IMG/VR virus record: IMGVR_UViG_3300005590_000081 | Location: 1 to 22,404 of that record | Reading direction: 5' to 3' (one strand) | From: a virus | Length of the DNA: 22,404 nt | Part shown: positions 1 to 8,143 of the stretch, in pieces | How the letters are laid out: the number at the start of each line of letters is the position of its first letter | How positions within the stretch are numbered: position 1 is the stretch's first letter | Program-made: the position numbers and the translations under genes | Notes under the pieces: generated by a model | The model's database searches: none | The model's input: only the letters and a program-made list of their open reading frames with translations | Told to the model about the DNA's origin: nothing

Positions 1-2963
1 CTCATCACTTCTGTCTCAGAAGTGGTATCAGTTAACTGTTCAGAATCTGTCTTCGTAGTCGTGTCGACATTTTGGTCTGTTTGCGTTTCACTTTCGGTTT
101 CAGTCTGTTGGGTAGTGTCTGACTCAACGTCTCCTTTTCCCACTTCAGGCAGTCCCACTTCGGTTTCTTTCCCAACAGTTTCGCTTCCTGCATCATCCTG
201 TAACACTTGCTTCTCTGTGCTTGGCTCTTGAATGGCATCGTTTTCTTTTTTTAATTGTTCTTGAACTTCTATTTTATCTTTTTCATATAGTGCATCTAGC
301 TGTTGGTCAACAGCTGCTATTTGTTTATCAATGTCTAGTTTTCCAGGGCCTTCTAAGCCTTGTTTTTTATTTATTAAGTTTTGTCTCTCTGTTAATAAAT
401 CAGCAGCAGGCTCAATGTTTTCAGTCATCTTAACAGTACCTTGAGTTTTTAACTCAGCTGATTGTGCATTGTATATTTCTGTGTAAGCATTTGAAGCTTC
501 TATTTCAGTTAAAGAACCCTCCTTTACTAAGACGTCTAGTGTGGCTTGTAAATTTTGTACATTTGCTGCAGCTAATCTTACTAAATTCGCTCTCTTGTTT
601 CCTGACAATAATTTCTTAGCGCCTAAAGTTGAAGTAGCTCCTACTGTCATAACAACTGTTTCTGTAATCCCTGCTTTTGTTATTTTATCATTTAAAACAT
701 CATTTCCTATATGTCTATTTACTAAGTGATTTATTCCTTTTTCTGAAAAATAAACTGGAAGCTCTTCAATAAAAAGCTCTTTAGCATTCTCTTTTACCAA
801 TCCTTTACCCTTGTCTACAAGTTGTTTAACTGTAAAGTCTTTACCTTTTTTTACTGCTAAGTTTTTTATTTGGTCTTTAATTCCTTGAAAACCAATAAGA
901 AGTTTTTCGTTTCCTCCTGCTAATCCTGAGAAAATACCATCAAGAGTAGCTATTGCTTGTCCTGCATTAACAGAAATATCTAACGCCTCTTTTTCACTCA
1001 TTCCTGAAGCTACTAATTGAGAACGTACATCTTCAACATTACCAGCAACACTAGAAGTAAATGAGGCAATACCCATACCTAATGCACCTGCTTTAGGCCC
1101 TTTTAACCCAAGTGTACCTTTTACCTTACCACCTGCTCTAATTAATGCAAATAAATTTACAAGTGTACTTGTACCACCTTGAAGCACAGAACCTCCTGTC
1201 CAATTGACTTCAGTTTCTTTTACATCTTTGGATAAGCCTACAATCTTCTTTATAGTATCATTTGGAAGAATGCCATCCATTCTTATGTTGGTGTTTTGGT
1301 CGTATACAGTTCCATTGCCATCAACAATATACCTATTTCCTCCTTGAAAAACAGGCTTACCTTCTATAAACGCTTGTCTTTGTACAGCTCCTGTTGATGC
1401 CTCTAAGCTTTCAGCAGAGTTTGTAAGCATTTCTTCAAGACCTTTTAATACACCTTTACCATCAAACTTATTGTCTCCACCCATAGTGGCAATTCTTTGG
1501 TCAAAAAAAGCAGGTACTCCTGCCAAAATATCGGTAGCAAATCCTGAAAGACCGTTCCCTGTTACAGAAAGCAATTCAACCATCCCTTGACCTCCTTCAG
1601 CTAGACCACCTTCTTGAGCAGCATAATACATTGCTTTTCTTCTTCTTAAGTCAGCATCTTCAGAATATTCTTTGAATTTAGGGAAGTCATTTATAGTTTC
1701 AGTAACTGATTGTACTTTAGCATAAAACTCTTTTCTGACTTCATCTGCTTCTTTTTCAAGTTTTCTTAATTCACTTCTGTCTGATGTCAAATTCATAGTA
1801 GATTGAATTTTTCCTAATCGCTTAGTTATCTGACTTAACTGTGCTGCTTTGTAAGATTGTACTTTTTCATAAGCATTTTTCTCTTCATAATATTGATCAC
1901 CTTCATCATTTGGTAAAAGTTTTTTTATCCACTTATAAACTTTCGTTTCATTTCGTGTGTTTTTCTTTTGCCACTTTAAATAATCTTCTACATCTATCTC
2001 TTGTTTTCTAAGAATATTTTTTACATTATTTCCTAGCTTAGTGTAATCGTCATCATCAATCTCAACGTCAACATAGTTAGGAGCTTTTACGTCTCCAACC
2101 ATTGAGTCATATTCTTTGATAGCTTCTAATAAACTTGGATTTACCTCAGATTCTTTTTTAAACTCTGTTTCACCTGTTTCAGGATTAACAAATCCGTATT
2201 GTTTTTCATAGTTTTTCTTAATGTAATCAGGTACATTGGCGTTAACTTCTGAGGAAGTGTCAAGTATTGACATAAACTTTTTTCTTTCAGGATCATTTGC
2301 ATATGCTAAATACCCTGATTCTTCAAGTAAGTTGTTTTTTTTATTGGCATTGTATTTTTGCTTCCAAGCTCCTTTACCGTATTTAATAGCTGATTCTTTA
2401 TCTTTTGAAAAATCAATAACTTCTCCTCTATTTTTAGCTTCTGCGTATACACTCTCCCAATCTGACTCTGCTTGTTCAGACATGTCAACAAAACTTCCGT
2501 CTTCATTTTGAAATATTGTAGGAAAAGAAAACCAATTGCCTTGGCCATCAGTTTCTGTTCTCATTTTATGTGTTGACACAGAACCATCTTCATTTTCTAA
2601 CACACCCTTTCTTTCTGGTGCGTCAGGGAAATCTATTAAAGGCTCTTCTACTAAAGGTATATCAACGCTTGTTGTTGTTGAAGAAGAGTCCAAAGAGGAC
2701 GGATTTGTTTCCACATTTGTAGTGGATTCCGTAACTTCCGTTTGACCATTTGAATCGGTAACAATTGGATTTTTTTTTTCAGCCCAAGCAGATGTAAAAA
2801 CATCTAAAGTAGTTTTTGGGCTTATTATTTTTTCTTCAATACCTTGATTGTATAATACTTCCTGAATGGAAGAATCTGATTGAGAAAATTGTTCAAAGCT
2901 AGTTTCTTTGCTTAATAATCCTTGTTCGATATAACTTTCGTATAAAGCTTTTAATTTATCCAT
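1..2963 (-). CDS. Giant internal virion (ejection) protein C (partial, 3' end beyond window)
   Basis: The frame is open from the ATG at 2963 to the left edge, at least 987 codons. Residues about 128-205 contain the pattern FSFPTIFQNEDGSF, then EAKNRGEVIDF and AIKYGKGAWK. This resembles a small module (a fPTI strand, then GexigxF and a terminal A...a..) found in large internal virion proteins of many podoviruses. Several Gly/Ala-rich hydrophobic stretches (about residues 461-488, 622-642, 660-681 and 761-786) could contact a membrane during ejection. Charged helices separate them. The last ~80 visible residues (bases 1-240) are Thr/Glu/Ser/Gln-rich, low in complexity and distinctly higher in GC. 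A run of ten A lies at codons 62-65. No lysozyme or transglycosylase motif is visible in this part. The likely role is the third, largest ejection protein. Confidence 0.75.
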   Translation of the reverse strand, partial: MDKLKALYESYIEQGLLSKETSFEQFSQSDSSIQEVLYNQGIEEKIISPKTTLDVFTSAWAEKKNPIVTDSNGQTEVTESTTNVETNPSSLDSSSTTTSVDIPLVEEPLIDFPDAPERKGVLENEDGSVSTHKMRTETDGQGNWFSFPTIFQNEDGSFVDMSEQAESDWESVYAEAKNRGEVIDFSKDKESAIKYGKGAWKQKYNANKKNNLLEESGYLAYANDPERKKFMSILDTSSEVNANVPDYIKKNYEKQYGFVNPETGETEFKKESEVNPSLLEAIKEYDSMVGDVKAPNYVDVEIDDDDYTKLGNNVKNILRKQEIDVEDYLKWQKKNTRNETKVYKWIKKLLPNDEGDQYYEEKNAYEKVQSYKAAQLSQITKRLGKIQSTMNLTSDRSELRKLEKEADEVRKEFYAKVQSVTETINDFPKFKEYSEDADLRRRKAMYYAAQEGGLAEGGQGMVELLSVTGNGLSGFATDILAGVPAFFDQRIATMGGDNKFDGKGVLKGLEEMLTNSAESLEASTGAVQRQAFIEGKPVFQGGNRYIVDGNGTVYDQNTNIRMDGILPNDTIKKIVGLSKDVKETEVNWTGGSVLQGGTSTLVNLFALIRAGGKVKGTLGLKGPKAGALGMGIASFTSSVAGNVEDVRSQLVASGMSEKEALDISVNAGQAIATLDGIFSGLAGGNEKLLIGFQGIKDQIKNLAVKKGKDFTVKQLVDKGKGLVKENAKELFIEELPVYFSEKGINHLVNRHIGNDVLNDKITKAGITETVVMTVGATSTLGAKKLLSGNKRANLVRLAAANVQNLQATLDVLVKEGSLTEIEASNAYTEIYNAQSAELKTQGTVKMTENIEPAADLLTERQNLINKKQGLEGPGKLDIDKQIAAVDQQLDALYEKDKIEVQEQLKKENDAIQEPSTEKQVLQDDAGSETVGKETEVGLPEVGKGDVESDTTQQTETESETQTDQNVDTTTKTDSEQLTDTTSETEVM
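2770..2779 (-). repeat. A10 homopolymer within coding sequence
   Basis: Ten consecutive A on the minus strand cover codons 62-65 of the giant protein. Slippage by one base in either direction reaches a stop after about 39 codons, giving a product near 100 residues. Confidence 0.9.
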
Positions 2964-2969
2964 TTTTTA

Positions 2970-4961
2970 TTATATAGGGTTTCCAAATGCATCTACCATT
3001 TTCTTTGCGCCTGACTTATATTCTTTCATATATTTGTCTAGTGCATTTTTGACATTTGCACCATTTTCTTCATCATCTTCAAATCGCTCTCCTATGATAG
3101 TTCCTGCGGCATCTCTTATAGTCATTCTGTCGTTATCCCAGGTATCATCTACCTCTATTGTTAGGAAACCTTCAGGGAAATCATATAGTCTAGACATTTC
3201 AGCTATGGTTCTATCAAAAGCAGCTTTTATTTTACCTGAACTTTTTCCTGCATCTGCAAATAAATCACTTGTCGTAGTTGTTACTCCTTGATTATTTACC
3301 CCAAAAACTACATCGTCTAAATTAGTATATTCTCTTGACCTAGAACTAAAGTTGCCATTGTTTTGTGAAGCCTCCTGATCTTTTAAATTTGTCTTATTTA
3401 TATACTTTTCAGCTTGTTTTTTAAGTTGAGATGCAATTTGTTTACCTACATTTTTACCTAATCCATCAATTGTAATGTCAGCAAGCTTGTCTCCAGAAAA
3501 AGTGTAAAAGTTTAATACCTGTTGTGCATTATCACCTGTGCCGACAGTTTCTATAGTGTATTTTTCTACAATATCGCTTTCGTTTACTAAAGCCTGTAAA
3601 CTTTCTTCATCACCTGTAGCGGCTTGGTCAATAAGTTTTACTGTGTAACTATAATCTTCATCTTCTTTATCTCCTTTAATTTCAGCAGCGCTTTTTGCAC
3701 GAGCTTGGAACTCACTTCTTTTAGTTCCTCCATCTGTAATATCTCTTCTTAATCCTGAATAGAAACTAGTTCCAGCAATTCTCTCAGCAGCTAACTTATC
3801 ATCTTCATCTATTACAGGAACAATTTGATTGTTCTTAGACATAACCATTTGTATATACTTACTCTTTTTCCCTGTAAGCTCTTCTCCGTAAGTATCACTT
3901 TTTGGGTCTGTATCAATATATGTATAATCTATTTTTTCATCTAAATCTATTCCTTGATTTTTTAGCTCTTGAGCTTGAAACTCATTTACTGTTTCTGATC
4001 TTTGTGATTCAGGGCCATTGTCACTTAATATACTAGCCTGTCTGTCAGTAGTTGCAGCAGCAGTAGCTACCGCATCTTGGAGTAATATGTTTAATTGTGG
4101 GTTATTTCTCATGTCATCAGTAACAACACCAAGCATTTTACCAAAATTATCCATTTTCTCAAAAATCTGACCCAATGGAGTATCTTTACCAATAACTGCT
4201 TCAGTTTCTTTTGCTAAGTCTAATTTTTCTGCAGTTTGATTTCTTTTGTTATTAAAAGCTAAAACGCTCATATCCTTAACACCATCATAAGGCTGAGGTT
4301 TTCCATCAGCATCTAAATCTAAAACCCTAGTTTTAGTTCTTTCGTCAATTTTTGTTTTGAAAAAAGTTATTCTACCCATTCCATTTTCTCCAAATGTCAT
4401 TTCAGTAAAATCAGGATTACCCATTCTATCGTGTAAATCTTGAAGTGATTGGTCTACACCACCTGAAGTTGGGTTAACAAAAATTGGATTTCCATTGTTG
4501 TCTAATTTCTTTTTTCCTTCTTCATCAACTTCGTAGTATCCCTTAAGTCTTTTTAGATAGTTTTCTTTTTCTTTAGCGTATCCATTTATTTGCTGCGCAA
4601 GTATATCAAAAGATTGTTTTCCGTTTTCTTGAAATATTAAATTATCTTCAGGCTTTACCATTCCTGCTTGAACCAACCCCATGTTTCCATATAATCGGTC
4701 TTTGTAATTTGATAATGCTTTTATTGCTAAATCTCTACTAGTTTTATCACTAGGAAGATTTTCCATTGTCTTTAACTCAGCCTCTCTATATTTTTCAGCT
4801 GTGTTTGTTTTTAATTCAAGACGTTGTTTGTCGATGTTTTCTTTCCATTCTTTAACACCTTTCATTCCTCTATCAATACCTGCTAGTAGTGTCTTTTTAG
4901 TACCTACCCCTGTATTGCCTTGTTCTATCGAAAACTTTGCTGCGTCTAATGCGTTACCCAT
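2970..4961 (-). CDS. Putative internal virion (ejection) protein B
   Basis: A 663-residue protein without a function I recognise. It is strongly charged and helical, with a helical N-terminus (AGIDRGMKGVKEWKENIDKQ). A middle region with DNNGNPIFVNPTSGG looks like a turn between domains. Further charged helices and a Thr-rich linker (VTTTTSDLF, near residue 560) follow. The C-terminal part contains beta-type sequence (EGFLTIEVDDTW, then MTIRDAAGTIIG) and ends in a helix. There is no signal peptide or membrane span. It sits between the 338-residue and giant proteins with gaps of 10 and 6 bases, so the three are surely co-expressed. By order and size it corresponds to a T7 gp15-like second ejection protein; this is analogy, not homology seen. 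Confidence 0.65.
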   Translation of the reverse strand: MGNALDAAKFSIEQGNTGVGTKKTLLAGIDRGMKGVKEWKENIDKQRLELKTNTAEKYREAELKTMENLPSDKTSRDLAIKALSNYKDRLYGNMGLVQAGMVKPEDNLIFQENGKQSFDILAQQINGYAKEKENYLKRLKGYYEVDEEGKKKLDNNGNPIFVNPTSGGVDQSLQDLHDRMGNPDFTEMTFGENGMGRITFFKTKIDERTKTRVLDLDADGKPQPYDGVKDMSVLAFNNKRNQTAEKLDLAKETEAVIGKDTPLGQIFEKMDNFGKMLGVVTDDMRNNPQLNILLQDAVATAAATTDRQASILSDNGPESQRSETVNEFQAQELKNQGIDLDEKIDYTYIDTDPKSDTYGEELTGKKSKYIQMVMSKNNQIVPVIDEDDKLAAERIAGTSFYSGLRRDITDGGTKRSEFQARAKSAAEIKGDKEDEDYSYTVKLIDQAATGDEESLQALVNESDIVEKYTIETVGTGDNAQQVLNFYTFSGDKLADITIDGLGKNVGKQIASQLKKQAEKYINKTNLKDQEASQNNGNFSSRSREYTNLDDVVFGVNNQGVTTTTSDLFADAGKSSGKIKAAFDRTIAEMSRLYDFPEGFLTIEVDDTWDNDRMTIRDAAGTIIGERFEDDEENGANVKNALDKYMKEYKSGAKKMVDAFGNPI

Positions 4962-4971
4962 ATCTTAATTT

Positions 4972-5988
4972 TTATCGTGGTGCTTTTTCAGGATTAAATA
5001 TACTACTCATCATATCCGAAAATCTTCCTTGCGTTCCAAATCCATTAACTATTTTCATAAAATCGCTAACAGCACCTTCCTCTTCCTCCTTCTTTTTTCT
5101 CATCATTTCCTGAATTTCAGGACTATTCATTAACGCATCGAGGTCAAATTTTCCTCCCCCTATTGAAAGTGTTTTTACACCTGCAGGTGAGTCAGCGTCT
5201 TCAAAGGTATCATAATGTCTAGTACTTTTGGTATCTACAACATCATTAGTAGTAGTAGTAGTTGTGTTTACACTAGGTAATGCTCCATCTTTAATTATCT
5301 TATTTAACCCTTTTCTATCCAATCCAAGAGCTTCAATTTGTTTTAAAGCATCTGCCCTGTCTATTCCTGTTGATTTAGATAGTGCGTCTGCTGCTTTACC
5401 CACTTTCTTTGCGCCACCTCCTAAGCCTCCAAATGCAGTAACTCCTGCACTTAAGGCACTTACTCCTGCATCTATAAATGCTCCTGTAGCTTGTCCTGAT
5501 AATTCGTCTGCTTGTTGGGTTAAAGCATCTGCTTTTACTCCTGCTGCCGCTGCTCTATCATCAAATAAACCTGCTATTTCTGAAGCATCTTTTTCAGAAG
5601 CCTCAGCACGTTTCATGTCTATATCTAGTTTTTGTTGAGCATATTTGTCAGCAATAGCACCTGAAGTAGCATCTTGAGCTTGCTTTACTTTACCTGCAGT
5701 TGCAGAAATACCTCTTTGGTCTCCTTCTTGAGCAGCCTCTAATATTTGAGAACCTTGTTGATTTGCTAATTGTAGTTGTTTGTCGTAAACATCAGTTGTA
5801 GCTCTAACAGCATCATAAAAATTAGCCTCTAATCTTGCGACAGATTGTTTTTCTAATTCTTCTTGTTGTATTCTAAATCTACCAGCTGCTCTTGCTGCAT
5901 CCGCAGCTGCATCTTTTGCAAGAAAGCCTTTTGCAGCACTACCACCTACCGCTACTGTTGCTGCTGCTATTGTTGTAAATGCCGCCAT
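4972..5988 (-). CDS. Putative internal virion (ejection) protein A
   Basis: A 338-residue protein, first of three genes that close the window and that match the size order of the T7 ejection set (gp14, gp15, gp16). The N-terminus is small-residue hydrophobic (MAAFTTIAAATVAVGGSAAK), followed by a long Ala/Gln/Glu/Lys-rich helical region to about residue 165. A second Gly/Ala-rich hydrophobic stretch (FIDAGVSALSAGVTAFGGLG, about residues 171-190) could insert into or cross a membrane. A run of six threonines at about residues 242-247 comes from an (ACT)5 microsatellite. The rest is charged and ends in NPEKAPR. Such alanine-rich helical proteins with membrane-active segments are typical of podovirus ejection proteins. 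The assignment is inference; no specific signature was found. Confidence 0.65.
   Translation of the reverse strand: MAAFTTIAAATVAVGGSAAKGFLAKDAAADAARAAGRFRIQQEELEKQSVARLEANFYDAVRATTDVYDKQLQLANQQGSQILEAAQEGDQRGISATAGKVKQAQDATSGAIADKYAQQKLDIDMKRAEASEKDASEIAGLFDDRAAAAGVKADALTQQADELSGQATGAFIDAGVSALSAGVTAFGGLGGGAKKVGKAADALSKSTGIDRADALKQIEALGLDRKGLNKIIKDGALPSVNTTTTTTNDVVDTKSTRHYDTFEDADSPAGVKTLSIGGGKFDLDALMNSPEIQEMMRKKKEEEEGAVSDFMKIVNGFGTQGRFSDMMSSIFNPEKAPR
5248..5262 (-). repeat. (ACT)5 trinucleotide repeat
   Basis: Five perfect ACT units on the minus strand encode five of six consecutive threonines in ejection protein A. It is a possible slippage site that would change length in frame. Confidence 0.9.
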
Positions 5989-5989
5989 A

Positions 5990-6400
5990 TTATAATCGTT
6001 TTATCATTTCTTTATTATAACTGTCACCTTCAATATATCCATTATCTTTATAATGTTCTATTAAAGAATCAGACTTTATTAAAGCATATGCGTATGTACA
6101 GTCTGACAGTTTTAAAGTATGCGTTAATATTTTTACAAGCTCAATTAAAGCTTCTTTTCTTTTCTTCTTGTTTTTATATTCAAAATTGGATATTATCCAA
6201 TCACACCAACCTACCTTAGAGTTAGTCATGTATATGTATCCTGCACATACAGGTATATCATTGTCATATACAATAAACCCACCTTCACCATTCTCAGGTA
6301 AAAAATCTTTTGGAGGTGCTGTCCATCTCCAATCTTTCCACCATTTAACTAAAATAGAATCGTAGTCTAAAGAATTTAATTTTCTAATATTGAATTTCAT
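5990..6400 (-). CDS. GNAT-like N-acetyltransferase
   Basis: A 136-residue protein with the general GNAT layout. The N-terminus (MKFNIRKLNSLDYDSILVKW) is the typical first strand and helix. Strands then run at about residues 41-58 (GFIVYDNDIPVCAGYIYM) and 63-73, and the long helix is at about 80-98. A C-terminal SDSLIEHYKDNGYIEGD is the classic region before the last strands, where acyl-CoA enzymes carry a Y and a G-F/Y motif. The usual acyl-CoA pyrophosphate loop (Q/R-x-x-G-x-G/A) is not visible; the matching place reads EYKNKKKRKEA. The substrate is unknown. The ATG at 6400 is preferred over an in-frame ATG at 6442 because the latter overlaps the previous gene and lies upstream of the promoter box. 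It ends one base before the next gene. Similar small acetyltransferases occur in tail regions of marine phages. Confidence 0.72.
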   Translation of the reverse strand: MKFNIRKLNSLDYDSILVKWWKDWRWTAPPKDFLPENGEGGFIVYDNDIPVCAGYIYMTNSKVGWCDWIISNFEYKNKKKRKEALIELVKILTHTLKLSDCTYAYALIKSDSLIEHYKDNGYIEGDSYNKEMIKRL

Positions 6401-6405
6401 TAACG

Positions 6406-6413
6406 CAAAGATA
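6406..6413 (-). promoter_or_regulatory. -7 box before the GNAT gene, predicted leaderless
   Basis: TATCTTTG on the minus strand is a perfect TAnnTTTG box. Only five bases (CGTTA) separate it from the ATG at 6400, so a transcript started at the usual distance would begin at or within a base or two of the start codon. No obvious -33 TTG was found. Confidence 0.5.
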
Positions 6414-6419
6414 CAAAAT

Positions 6420-7196
6420 CTAAGGAAAACTTTTAAAGACATCTGAATCTACAGTAAATAATTCAACAGCTGTCTTACTATTGTTTGTCAATTTAAACTC
6501 CATAAAGTATCCTGTTGCTCCATAAGACTCGGCAACACTATCTTTAGTTGTAAATATGTATGACCCTAAAGGAACTGTCTGTCCGATTGGTTCAAGGTCA
6601 ACTGCATCAACTTCAATTGTTTTTCTATCAGTACTAATACCTGTTATTGGGCCAATTTTTTTAATTATACCACCTAGTGGTTCTCTATAAAACACAGAGT
6701 CTCCATAATTAATAATATTACTTATTGAAATATTAAACTCTATTTGGATTAAACCTGGTGAAGCACCTGTTGATGAAGCAAATCCACCAATACCCTGTGT
6801 TGATCTTTGAGCAAAATCTTGACTACCACCAATTCTTCTTACAAAAGCAAACCAAGCTCCTTCTTTCTGCTCAAAATAAGTCTCATCCATAAATCCACTT
6901 CCTAAGTCTGTTGCTAAAGAACAATCCCAAGAATCATCACTTTCAAGCTCAATGGTTTTAAACACCTTAACAGTTGTAGGTTCTTGATTAAATACACCTG
7001 TAATTGTAGAATCATAGTCTATTCCGTAATACCTATTTCTAATTTCATTAGTATTATGTCTGTATAAACTACCTCCTTTAAAAGTATATAAATACTGATT
7101 CATTCCTAAAATAAAATCAGGCATATAACTGTAAAAAGAAGGCCATCCTTTTACTGACTCACTAAATGTTAAAGTATAATTAAGTTCTGCTGCCAT
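6420..7196 (-). CDS. Tail protein resembling the C-terminal module of nozzle proteins
   Basis: A 258-residue structural protein. Residues about 10-60 (TFSESVKGWPSFYSYMPDF, then GMNQYLYTFKGGSLYRHN) match, as I remember the family, a module found near the C-terminus of the single-chain nozzle/stabilisation proteins of crAss-like phages. The following STITGVFNQEPTTVKVFKTI and LESDDSWD continue the same pattern. Here that module is an independent gene separated from the nozzle gene by the 308-residue cysteine-containing gene. The remaining residues are beta-rich (for example PIGQTVPLGSYIFTTKDS). The likely role is a peripheral part of the tail nozzle, assembling with the 1475-residue protein. The gap to the upstream stop is 11 bases, with an A-rich leader. 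Confidence 0.75.
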   Translation of the reverse strand: MAAELNYTLTFSESVKGWPSFYSYMPDFILGMNQYLYTFKGGSLYRHNTNEIRNRYYGIDYDSTITGVFNQEPTTVKVFKTIELESDDSWDCSLATDLGSGFMDETYFEQKEGAWFAFVRRIGGSQDFAQRSTQGIGGFASSTGASPGLIQIEFNISISNIINYGDSVFYREPLGGIIKKIGPITGISTDRKTIEVDAVDLEPIGQTVPLGSYIFTTKDSVAESYGATGYFMEFKLTNNSKTAVELFTVDSDVFKSFP

Positions 7197-7207
7197 ATAT
7201 CTTTTTT

Positions 7208-8134
7208 TTAAGGGCCTACGCAGTTTTGTATACTGCTCACAACCCCATTTGTTACTGTGATTACTTGATTATTATCCATTATATAGTTTTGGTCTGCAAC
7301 TCTATTTACTCCATCGTGGTCTAAAAACACAGGGTTATTTAATATAGGGAAAGCATTTCCTGCATTTAAAAATCTACCAAAATATAAGGTGGTATCTGTA
7401 GCCTGACAAATATTACCTGCAGCTATTGCTTTTGCTTGAAATGAAGGTAAAGCCGCAGGACATTGAACAGCTATATCCCAAGCTGTTCCACTACAAGGGC
7501 CTAAAACCTGTATTGTTACAAGCGCTGGTAATGCATTTGGTTTTGGAACTATTAATAAATTATTTTGATTTTCACCAAACCTAATATCGTCTCCTGTATT
7601 TATAGTAATACTTTGTGGTGATGGAGTACCAGCTAACCAACCATTTGAATCATAACCATTTTTGAAATCATAATTAAGTGTGCTTGGCGTTGAAGGAACA
7701 CAATTGTCATTGGGGTCTCCTAATATAGTAAAGGCATCTGCAACACCACTTGTTGATTGTAAGTTACCGTCATTTGGACTTGACAGCCTATTATAATAAA
7801 CACCATCGTATAAAACTCTTATTCCGTCAGGATAACTTTTAGGATCAAAATAAATAGATATAGCTCCTGTATCGACTGATGTACTTCCTGCTGTAATCTC
7901 TAATTGATATATACCCTCGTTTCCTCCTGGAGGATTTAAAGTTCCACCACATGGTATACCGCATTCTTCACATATTGTAAGTGGCCCTAAAAGTCCATTT
8001 ACTTGATTTCTATATTCATTATTATATTGATAATATCCATCTGGTGATACAGTTGTTAAGTGTATATCATCGTATACTCTAGTTGCAGTTGCAAAACTTG
8101 ATGAGTCTATAAATTTATTTACTATACTTGGCAT
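7208..8134 (-). CDS. Cysteine-containing tail protein, possible receptor-binding or nozzle accessory protein
   Basis: A 308-residue protein of unknown exact function, placed between the nozzle gene and its apparent C-terminal module. It is rich in Gly, Ser, Thr, Asn and aromatic residues and reads as consecutive beta domains. The N-terminal part ends in a CEECGIPC motif (C55, C58, C62). The segment around SIYFDPKSYPDGIRVLYDGV resembles a small beta module seen repeatedly in marine Bacteroidota phage tail proteins. The C-terminus (QVITVTNGVVSSIQNCVGP) looks like a short repeat-like strand-turn. Eight cysteines were counted. The CxxC/CxEC theme is shared with the nozzle C-terminus. There is no signal peptide or membrane helix. 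A surface-exposed, adhesin-like role is inference. Confidence 0.65.
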   Translation of the reverse strand: MPSIVNKFIDSSSFATATRVYDDIHLTTVSPDGYYQYNNEYRNQVNGLLGPLTICEECGIPCGGTLNPPGGNEGIYQLEITAGSTSVDTGAISIYFDPKSYPDGIRVLYDGVYYNRLSSPNDGNLQSTSGVADAFTILGDPNDNCVPSTPSTLNYDFKNGYDSNGWLAGTPSPQSITINTGDDIRFGENQNNLLIVPKPNALPALVTIQVLGPCSGTAWDIAVQCPAALPSFQAKAIAAGNICQATDTTLYFGRFLNAGNAFPILNNPVFLDHDGVNRVADQNYIMDNNQVITVTNGVVSSIQNCVGP

Positions 8135-8143
8135 AATTTAATT

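Noticed and set aside
5228-5638. Plus-strand open frame of 136 codons, and other plus-strand open frames across the window
   Set aside because: They lie antisense to well-supported minus-strand genes, are short, and show compositional artefacts (Val, Ser, Ala or Cys runs mirrored from Thr or Ala codons).
6401-6442. Upstream ATG at 6442 for the acetyltransferase
   Set aside because: It overlaps the previous gene, precedes the promoter box, and adds residues not typical of GNAT N-termini.
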